The translations under genes were made by a program, and so were the position numbers. This document shows, piece after piece, positions 6,937 through 12,307 of a stretch of 12,307 bases of DNA. Within the stretch, counting starts at the first letter, position 1. Every line of letters starts with the position of its first letter. The notes beneath the pieces were generated by a model. It was not told where the DNA came from. It worked only from the letters and a program-made list of their open reading frames with translations, and ran no database searches. This stretch comes from Paracoccaceae bacterium. Its GTDB lineage: Bacteria; Pseudomonadota; Alphaproteobacteria; Rhodobacterales; Rhodobacteraceae. The DNA is taken from contig JALQUQ010000051.1 of assembly GCA_023263735.1 (NCBI GenBank), positions 1-12,307 of the forward strand, read 5' to 3'.

Positions 6937-7887
6937 TCACCCCAAACGGCCGATCCGGTCGGTCAGCAGGGCGAAAAAGCCCTCGGCGTCGACATTGCCC
7001 ATGAAGAGCGCATTGGCGGGTCGCTCGGTCACGCCCCACCAGTCGGCCACGGTCATGCCCAAGGTCAATTCCGACGTGGTTTCGATTTCCACATTGATGT
7101 GACGCCCCTGAAACAGCGCCGGATCGATCAGATAGGCAATGACGCATGGGTCATGAAGCGGCGCCCCTTCGCTGCCATATTTCTGCATGTCAAAGCGTTC
7201 AAAGAAATCGGTCCATTCTGCGACCATCCGCCCCGGTTCGGTTCCCAAGGCGCGAAAGGCCTCGACCCGTTTGCGATTGGTCAGCGCCTTATGGGTCACA
7301 TCCAGCGGCATGACCACCAGAGAAACCCCGGATTTGAACACGATTTCAGCGGCTTCTGGATCGACGTAAATGTTGAATTCGGCGGCGGGCGTGATGTTGC
7401 CCACCTCGAAATAGGCGCCGCCCATCAACACGATCTGCTGAATGCGGGGAATGATGTCAGGCGCGCGTTGCATGGCCGTGGCGATGTTGGTCAAAGGCCC
7501 AAGGGGGCACAGCGTGACCGAATGCGCAGGCTCGCGCCGCAGGGTTTCGATGATGAAATCGACCGCATGCTGATCTTGCAACGGCAGGGTCGGGTCGGCC
7601 ATTTGCGGGCCATCCAGCCCGGTTTTTCCGTGCACATGTTCGGCGGTGACCAAGCTCCGTACCAGCGGGCGGTCACATCCGGCAAAGACCTTGGTCTGCG
7701 CTTTGCCCGCCAATTCGCAAATGATCCGCGCGTTTTTCTGGGTCAGCGGCAGCGGCACATTGCCAGCGACGGCGGTGATGCCCAGAACCTCCACATCTTC
7801 GGGGCTGGCCAAGGCCAGCAGAATGGCAACGGCATCGTCTTGGCCCGGATCGGTATCGATGATGATCTTGCGCGGATGTTTCGTCAT
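6937..7887 (-). CDS. Nucleoside hydrolase (inosine/uridine-preferring type)
   Basis: The enzyme cleaves the N-glycosidic bond of ribonucleosides, releasing base and ribose for salvage. The 316 residues match the family length. The N-terminal calcium/ribose site is IIIDTDPGQDDAVA (8-21), with Asp13, Asp17 and Asp18 as ligands by comparison with the Crithidia enzyme. The block LMGGAYFEVGNITPAAEFN (154-172) carries the conserved Asn/Glu ribose-binding residues. PLHDPCVIAYL (243-253) holds the catalytic His245 and ligand Asp246. Substrate range cannot be read from this. The ATG at 7887 follows AAAAGGGAAA (7891-7900). There is no signal peptide. It is divergent from the Asp-box protein and convergent with phoR, with only 25 bp between stops and no clear terminator. 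Confidence 0.95.
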   Translation of the reverse strand: MTKHPRKIIIDTDPGQDDAVAILLALASPEDVEVLGITAVAGNVPLPLTQKNARIICELAGKAQTKVFAGCDRPLVRSLVTAEHVHGKTGLDGPQMADPTLPLQDQHAVDFIIETLRREPAHSVTLCPLGPLTNIATAMQRAPDIIPRIQQIVLMGGAYFEVGNITPAAEFNIYVDPEAAEIVFKSGVSLVVMPLDVTHKALTNRKRVEAFRALGTEPGRMVAEWTDFFERFDMQKYGSEGAPLHDPCVIAYLIDPALFQGRHINVEIETTSELTLGMTVADWWGVTERPANALFMGNVDAEGFFALLTDRIGRLG

Positions 7888-8007
7888 GGCTTTCCCTTTT
7901 GCTGTCGCCAGAAAACGTCTGCGCGCCTGATTTGTCCAGCCGCCAATATTTTTTCACGACCGGCTTTTTGACTGATAAGCATTAGGGACGCTGGCGAGGA
8001 GGATCGT

Positions 8008-9080
8008 ATGGATCGCGCGGATATTCTGGTGGGAACGACCAAAGGGCTTTTCATTCTGACCGATGACGGGGCCCGCGCGGGGTGGTCCGTTTCGGGCCCG
8101 TTTTGCGACGGGATGGCGATCAACCATGCCAACGGCGATGCCGCGCGCGACAGGATCTGGGCCGCGGGCGGGGGCGGCTGGTTCCCCGCAGGCGTCTGGA
8201 CCCGCCGGGGCGGCGAGTGGAGCTTTTCCAAGGAGGGGTTTGACGCCAGCGTGCAATCGGTCTGGTGCGTCGTGCAAGATGGAGATCGGCTGCTGGCAGG
8301 CACCAAACCGGCGCAACTTTACGAAAGCCGCGACGATGGCGCGACATGGCAAAAATTGCCGGCGCTGAACGAAATGCCCGGCGCCGATCACTGGATGCCG
8401 GGGGCGGCGGGGCTGACCCTGCACACGATCCTGGCCGATGGAAAAGGCGGGATCTGGGTCGGCATCTCGGCCGCTGGGGTCTTTGCCAGCAAGGATGGCG
8501 GGCAATCGTGGGAACAGCGCAATCGGCGCGGAAACCGGCCCGGCCCGGCGGGCGATCTGCCGCGGGATTTTGGCGATGGCGTTGAAATTCGGGCGCAAGA
8601 CGAAATCTTTTCTTGCGTTCACAACATGGCCTTTGGGGCAGCCGATGGCCTGATCTACATGCAAAACCATCAGGGGGTGTATCGCAGCCGCGATGGTGCC
8701 GGAAGTTGGGAGGAAATCACCGAAGGCCTGCCATCGACCTTTGGGTTCCCCGTGGGGGCGCATCCGACCAATCCTGATGTGCTGTGGACCTTTCCGCTGA
8801 ATGGCGACAGCAAGGGCCGGTTTCCGACCGATGCCTCGGCCGCCGTCTGGCGATCAACCGATGCGGGCGAAACATGGCAGGCGATGCGCACGGGCCTGCC
8901 GCAGGGCGCCTGCTTTTTCACGGTCTTGCGTCAGGCGCTGAGTGTGGACCGCGCAAGCCCGGCGGGCGTCTATTTCGGGACGAATTCGGGCAGCATTTTG
9001 CCAGCACCGATGAGGGCGCAACCTGGATCGAGGCTGCGCGCCATTTGCCAACTATTCTGGGGGTCGAAGTGGTCCGCTGA
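8008..9080 (+). pseudogene. BNR/Asp-box beta-propeller (sialidase/VPS10-like) protein, frameshifted at 8996-8999
   Basis: The protein begins MDRADILVGTTKGLF and carries repeated Asp-box motifs (S-x-D-x-G-x-x-W): SRDDGATW (107-114), SKDGGQSW (161-168), SRDGAGSW (227-234) and STDAGETW (283-290). After NSGSI (326-330) the frame slips in a run of four T. One more T gives FASTDEGATWIEAARH, adding a fifth Asp-box, and a stop at 9078-9080, for 357 residues. As read, the ORF runs on to 9171 into the antisense regulator gene. Proteins of this group are often named exo-alpha-sialidase, but the catalytic Arg/Tyr set is not evident, so enzymatic activity is doubtful. There is no signal peptide. The start is strong: GAGGAGG lies just before ATG 8008. 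It is probably a homopolymer error or a recent single-base loss. Confidence 0.88.
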
Positions 9081-9083
9081 CGC

Positions 9084-9902
9084 TTATTGGATGGGGGCGC
9101 GCGCCCCCACCTCGCGCCGGAAACCGGTCGGCGAACGGCCGGTCAGATGCGTAAAGCAGCGGGTGAAATAAGCCGGAGAGGTGAAACCCAACTCTTCGCC
9201 AATGGTGGCAACCGGTTTGGTCGTATCGGCCAACATCTTGCGCGCTTCGAAAATCCGGCGGTCTTGCAACACCTCAATCGCGGACCGGCCACAGGCGATG
9301 CGGCAGCAGCGGGTCAAATGCGTGGGGGTCACGCCCAAGGCGGCGGCAAATTCGCCGACCCCGGTGCCCTTGCGGAATTCCCGCTCCAGAAGGTCGGAAT
9401 AGCGTTCCACCAGCCGCCGGGCGGCATCCTGCGGAAGCTGTTCGGGCGCGGCCTTGACCGATTGCCGTTCCAGCCAGACCGAAAGCAGGCCAAGATAATG
9501 TTCGGTCGCCCGGTCATGCGCGGGGACGGTGCTGTCATTTTCGCGCAAAATGCTGTCAAGGATGACGTTCAGCTCTTGCTGGGCGTAAACCTCGCGGATG
9601 CGCAGGTGCTGTGGGGTTTTGGGCAGGCTGACCGTCGGCTCTTTTCCGAAAAAGATCGCAGTACCAAAAACTTGCGGGCCAACCTCAAAGCCGTGCATCA
9701 CGCCCGCCGGAACAAAGACGGCGTTGTGCGCCGTATAACCCCGGGTGACGCCAGCCACGGTCACGCGGCCCTGACCCTTGGTGAACCAAAGCAGCATCGG
9801 CTCCGAGATCGATCGCATCGCTTCAACCCGCCAGCGGCCGCCCGCCGCCAAGACGGGGATCGCCATGATGCGAATTTTTGATCGGTTGCCTGCTTCCGTC
9901 AC
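9084..9902 (-). CDS. AraC-family transcriptional regulator with cupin-like sensor domain
   Basis: The product is 272 residues. The N-terminal part (about 15-95) looks like an AraC-type cupin ligand pocket: strands RVEAMRS, MLLWFTKGQGRVTVAG, AVFVPAGVMHGFEV and FGTAIFFG. The C-terminal part (about 180-268) has the two helix-turn-helix units of the AraC/XylS family: VGEFAAALGVTPTHLTRCCR, then PVATIGEELGF-TSPAYFTRCF, closing with GRSPTGFRR. The start is the GTG at 9902, 6 bp from AGGAAG (9909-9914); the internal ATG at codon 13 has no ribosome-binding site. The ligand and targets are unknown; the convergent Asp-box gene is a neighbour but not an obvious target. The last codons encode a perfect 18-bp palindrome near the shared 3' junction. 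Confidence 0.92.
   Translation of the reverse strand: MTEAGNRSKIRIMAIPVLAAGGRWRVEAMRSISEPMLLWFTKGQGRVTVAGVTRGYTAHNAVFVPAGVMHGFEVGPQVFGTAIFFGKEPTVSLPKTPQHLRIREVYAQQELNVILDSILRENDSTVPAHDRATEHYLGLLSVWLERQSVKAAPEQLPQDAARRLVERYSDLLEREFRKGTGVGEFAAALGVTPTHLTRCCRIACGRSAIEVLQDRRIFEARKMLADTTKPVATIGEELGFTSPAYFTRCFTHLTGRSPTGFRREVGARAPIQ
9092..9109. repeat. 18-bp GC palindrome at the 3' junction of two convergent genes
   Basis: TGGGGGCGCGCGCCCCCA is a perfect palindrome in the last codons of the AraC-type regulator gene, 12 bp past the restored stop of the Asp-box gene. It could form a strong hairpin in either transcript, but no T tract follows on either side. A termination or RNA-stability role is a guess. 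Confidence 0.45.
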
Positions 9903-10063
9903 TTGGGTCTTCCTTGTCCTCGTACACCCCTCTGCATCGGAGGAGCGCTTTTGGCAGAGTTAAACAATCCTTGACCGAGAACCAAAGCGAAAATGTCACG
10001 CTATCCACAGGTCTTCGCACCTCTGTGGATAACTTTCCTCAATTCCGAAAAATCGTGACAATT
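9903..10063. other. 161-bp gap between the AraC-type gene and miaA
   Basis: Both flanking genes are on the reverse strand. The gap holds the upstream region of the AraC-type gene and the 3' flank of miaA. It contains the inverted DnaA-box pair at 10001-10032 and no open frame of interest. No convincing -35/-10 pair for the reverse strand was seen. Confidence 0.6.
10001..10032. promoter_or_regulatory. Inverted pair of DnaA-box sequences
   Basis: TGTGGATAA (10024-10032) is the exact reverse complement of the DnaA box TTATCCACA. CTATCCACA (10001-10009) differs from the consensus at one base. Together they form a 9-bp inverted repeat (TATCCACAG / CTGTGGATA) with a 12-bp spacer. The pair is about 100 bp upstream of the AraC-type gene start and 31-60 bp past the miaA stop. 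Confidence 0.55.
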
Positions 10064-10933
10064 TTACGGCAACATCAGGGGGGTCCACGCATGCATGCGG
10101 TTGCGAAACCATGTTCTTTGCCGCTTTGCATATTGGCGGCTGGCGAGCTTTGCCTGTTCAATCGCCGCGTCCAACCGGCATTCGCCGCGCAAATGGGCCA
10201 TCAATTCGGGTGCCCCGATGGCGCGAGAGGATGGCAAATTTGCATCCCAATGCGGCAATTCTGCACGGGCCTCGTCCAGCGCCCCCCTCTCCATCATCTG
10301 ATCAAAGCGCTGATCGATGCGGCGGTTCAACCAATCGACATCGGGGCGCAAAACGATGGCCTCGGCCTGATCGCGCGGCACAAGGGGGGGCGGCGTGTCG
10401 TCTTGCCAATCGGCCAGCCCCCGCCCGGTGGCCCGCAACACCTCCCATGCGCGTTGAACGCGGGCCAGATTGGCCAGATCGGTCTTGGCCGCACTGCGCG
10501 GGTCAAGCGCCGCGATCATCGCCTTGGGATCGCTTAGGCGCAGCGCATCCCCCTCGGCGCGCACGTCACTGGGAATCGGGGGGATTTGGGCCAAGCCTTC
10601 GGTCAACGCCATGAAGTAAAGCCCCGTCCCCCCCACGATCACCACGGGCTGTTGCGCCAAAAGGGGCGTCACCTCGCGCAGCCAATGGCCGACGGAATAG
10701 CTTTGGTCGCGGGCGATGTGCCCATAAAGCCGATGGGGCAGGGCCTTCTCTTCGGCGATCGAGGGGCGCGCGGTCAAAATGCGCCAGTTTTCATAGACTT
10801 GCAGGGCATCGGCATTCACGATCAGCCGTCCGTCCCGCGCGGCAAGCTCCATCGCCAGCGCGGATTTTCCGCTGGCCGTTGGCCCCGCGATCAAGATCGG
10901 GGCGGTGCGTGAAAGACTGGCCATCAAAGTCAA
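10064..10933 (-). CDS. miaA: tRNA dimethylallyltransferase
   Basis: The enzyme transfers a dimethylallyl group to N6 of A37 in tRNAs that read codons starting with U, the first step to ms2i6A. The 289 residues fit the family. The P-loop [12 protein letters not shown] is at 16-27. The tRNA-anticodon contact [19 protein letters not shown] begins near 39; the usual NADSMQVY reads NADALQVY here. The prenyl-site GGTGLYF is at 101-107. [12 protein letters not shown] follows, and the C-terminal block ends [16 protein letters not shown] chose TTG at 10933 because GAGGGG (10940-10945) lies 6 bp upstream; the ATG three codons later (10924) has a 15-bp gap to the same site. It is divergent from pyrH. 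Functional call certain, start less so. Confidence 0.96.
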   Translation of the reverse strand: MTLMASLSRTAPILIAGPTASGKSALAMELAARDGRLIVNADALQVYENWRILTARPSIAEEKALPHRLYGHIARDQSYSVGHWLREVTPLLAQQPVVIVGGTGLYFMALTEGLAQIPPIPSDVRAEGDALRLSDPKAMIAALDPRSAAKTDLANLARVQRAWEVLRATGRGLADWQDDTPPPLVPRDQAEAIVLRPDVDWLNRRIDQRFDQMMERGALDEARAELPHWDANLPSSRAIGAPELMAHLRGECRLDAAIEQAKLASRQYAKRQRTWFRNRMHAWTPLMLP

Positions 10934-10989
10934 AAGTCGCCCCTCGCGATTGGAAACCCCGGTTTATATGCTTTGGGATGTAAATCATT

Positions 10990-11003
10990 ACCGTCTAGAC
11001 GGT
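10990..11003. promoter_or_regulatory. 14-bp palindrome between miaA and pyrH, operator-like
   Basis: ACCGTCTAGACGGT is a perfect palindrome located 57 bp upstream of the miaA start and 69 bp upstream of the pyrH start. Size and symmetry are those of a dimeric repressor site. A weak + strand pair, TTGGGA (10973-10978) and TAGACG (10996-11001) with 17 bp between, overlaps it, so binding could block transcription toward pyrH. The binding protein is unknown. Confidence 0.4.
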
Positions 11004-11071
11004 TGAACCCGCCGCCGTTTTCCGACATTTTGCGCGGCAGTCCAATTCCAAAACATCTGACGGGGTGCGAG

Positions 11072-11806
11072 ATGCCGAAACCAACGCTTGATCCGGGGGC
11101 CAAGTACAGCCGCGTGATGCTGAAAATCTCGGGTGAGGCGTTGATGGGCGATCAAGGCTTTGGCCTGCATCCGCCAACCGTTGAGCGTGTGGCGCGTGAG
11201 ATCAAGGCGGTTCACGATCTGGGCGTGGAAATCTGCATGGTGATCGGCGGCGGCAATATCTTCCGCGGCTTGCAGGGCAGCGCACAGGGCATGGAACGCA
11301 CCACGGCCGATTACATGGGTATGCTTGCCACGGTGATGAACGCCTTGGCCATGCAGGCCGCGCTGGAATCCCTTGGCGTTTATACCCGCGTGATCAGCGC
11401 CATTCCGATGGATCAGGTCTGCGAACCCTATATTCGCCGCCGCGCCGTGCGCCATCTGGAGAAAAAGCGGGTCTGCATCTTTGCGGCGGGCACCGGGAAC
11501 CCGTATTTCACCACCGATACCGCCGCCGCCCTGCGCGCCAGCGAAATGGCCTGTCAGGCGATCTTCATGGGCAAGAATGTGGATGGCATCTACGACAGCG
11601 ATCCGAAAAAGAACGCAGCCGCCAAGCGCTTTGACAGCATCACCTATGATGAAGTGTTGCGCGACAATCTCAAGGTCATGGATGCTTCGGCCATCGCGCT
11701 GTGCCGCGATAACAAGATGCCGCTGGTGGTGTTTGCCCTGAATGAGCCGGGTGGGTTCAAGGGCATCATGGCCGGCAAAGGCACCTATACGCTGGTCCAC
11801 GATTGA
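11072..11806 (+). CDS. pyrH: UMP kinase (uridylate kinase)
   Basis: The enzyme phosphorylates UMP to UDP in pyrimidine nucleotide synthesis and acts as a hexamer in the cytoplasm. The 244 residues compare with 241 in E. coli. Amino-acid-kinase family marks are visible: [12 protein letters not shown] (15-26), [11 protein letters not shown] (56-66), [16 protein letters not shown] (78-93), [16 protein letters not shown] and [14 protein letters not shown], with [20 protein letters not shown] near the end. The start is the ATG at 11072, preceded by GGGG (11062-11065) at 6 bp; the frame is open upstream to 10973 but that part looks non-coding. It is followed by frr at 124 bp, the usual bacterial order, though tsf and rpsB are not upstream here; miaA is instead. 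Confidence 0.98.
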   Translation: MPKPTLDPGAKYSRVMLKISGEALMGDQGFGLHPPTVERVAREIKAVHDLGVEICMVIGGGNIFRGLQGSAQGMERTTADYMGMLATVMNALAMQAALESLGVYTRVISAIPMDQVCEPYIRRRAVRHLEKKRVCIFAAGTGNPYFTTDTAAALRASEMACQAIFMGKNVDGIYDSDPKKNAAAKRFDSITYDEVLRDNLKVMDASAIALCRDNKMPLVVFALNEPGGFKGIMAGKGTYTLVHD

Positions 11807-11816
11807 AACATTAACG

Positions 11817-11842
11817 GGGGCCGTGACCGGGTTTGCGGCCCC
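11817..11842 (+). other. GC-rich hairpin between pyrH and frr
   Basis: GGGGCCG (11817-11823) and CGGCCCC (11836-11842) form a 7-bp stem with a 12-base loop, 10 bp after the pyrH stop. AAGACTATAC follows rather than a T tract, so this is more likely a processing or partial-termination element than a classical terminator. CTATAC occurs twice just downstream (11847-11852 and 11871-11876) and may hold a weak promoter for frr. Confidence 0.4.
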
Positions 11843-11930
11843 AAGACTATACAAATGCCCAAGGGATTGGCTATACGACTAGTCAAGCCCGTGAGGGCCG
11901 CCCTGAAGCCGAGCAAAGCAGAGCAGACCG

Positions 11931-12307
11931 ATGTCCGACGATTTTGAACTTGATACCGATGACCTGACCCGCCGCATGGATGGCGCCGTTGCCGCGTTGC
12001 GCAACGAATTCGCGTCGCTGCGGACCGGCCGCGCCTCGGGGTCGATGCTGGAGCCGATTCAGGTCGATGCCTATGGCCAGATGACGCCGATCAACCAGTT
12101 GGGCACGATCAACGTGCCCGAACCGCGGATGGTGACGATCAACGTCTGGGACAAGGGCATGGTGAACAAGGTCGAAAAGGCCATTCGTGAGTCGGGTCTG
12201 GGCATCAACCCGCAGACCAATGGCACGATCATCATGTTGCCGATCCCGGAATTGAACGAACAGCGCCGCAAGGAATTGACCAAGGTCGCCGCTCAATATG
12301 CCGAACA
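11931..12307 (+). CDS. frr: Ribosome recycling factor, 3' end off window
   Basis: The first 125 residues are present, out of about 185 in the family. The protein splits post-termination ribosomes together with EF-G. It begins [20 protein letters not shown] and has the conserved helix [20 protein letters not shown] (residues 23-42). The beta-domain follows with [19 protein letters not shown] and [15 protein letters not shown]. The second helix domain begins [17 protein letters not shown] at the window end. The start is ATG 11931; the upstream AGCAGAG is a modest ribosome-binding site. It follows pyrH, the standard neighbour. Confidence 0.97.
   Translation, partial: MSDDFELDTDDLTRRMDGAVAALRNEFASLRTGRASGSMLEPIQVDAYGQMTPINQLGTINVPEPRMVTINVWDKGMVNKVEKAIRESGLGINPQTNGTIIMLPIPELNEQRRKELTKVAAQYAE

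Noticed and set aside
6868..7971. 367-residue + strand open frame across the nucleoside hydrolase gene
   Set aside because: The reverse strand encodes a full nucleoside hydrolase with all motifs; the + frame is a shadow.
10111..10614. 167-residue + strand open frame opposite miaA
   Set aside because: Pro/Arg-rich shadow of miaA without motifs.
1..12307. A novel multi-gene defence, secretion or mobile system
   Set aside because: Every sizeable gene fits a known housekeeping or regulatory family; no integrase, transposase, terminal repeats, CRISPR repeats or toxin-antitoxin pair was seen.

Overview
The window looks like an ordinary piece of chromosome from a GC-rich alphaproteobacterium, most likely Rhodobacterales/Rhodobacteraceae. 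That assignment is an inference. It rests on a plant-type (class II) DAHP synthase, a PAS_5/DUF1457-type protein, a soluble PAS-containing PhoR-like kinase, the pyrH-frr pair and the strong GC bias of third codon positions. I found no phage, transposon, CRISPR, rRNA or tRNA, and I do not see a clear undescribed multi-gene system. The items worth following are small: regulatory-looking palindromes, a DnaA-box pair, a PHO-box-like site and two frameshifts.

Layout. 1-582 (-): 5' part of a GlxA-type regulator (DJ-1/PfpI domain, C-terminus off the edge). 789-2159 (+): class II DAHP synthase, first step of the shikimate pathway, ending at a bidirectional terminator shared with a convergent PAS-domain protein (2209-2949, -). 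After a 320-bp AT-richer gap comes a tight (+) operon, 3270-5333: yicC (RNase/RNA-decay factor), gmk (guanylate kinase) and a gamma-class carbonic anhydrase whose reading frame is broken near base 5189. A small receiver-like protein (5330-5635, -) ends against it. 5883-6911 (+): PhoR-like histidine kinase with a PHO-box-like repeat upstream, convergent with a nucleoside hydrolase (6937-7887, -).

8008-9080 (+): BNR/Asp-box beta-propeller (sialidase-like) protein with a one-base frameshift in a T run, convergent with an AraC-type regulator (9084-9902, -). A 161-bp gap with an inverted pair of DnaA boxes precedes miaA (10064-10933, -). miaA is divergent from pyrH (11072-11806, +), and frr (11931 to the edge, +) follows.

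Functionally the region is mostly housekeeping: aromatic amino-acid precursor synthesis, guanine and uridine nucleotide phosphorylation (gmk, pyrH), nucleoside salvage, tRNA modification (miaA), ribosome recycling (frr) and RNA turnover (yicC). Phosphate-type signalling and two transcription factors are interspersed. Two otherwise well-conserved genes carry simple frameshifts within 4 kb of each other, which raises the possibility of sequence errors in the source assembly.
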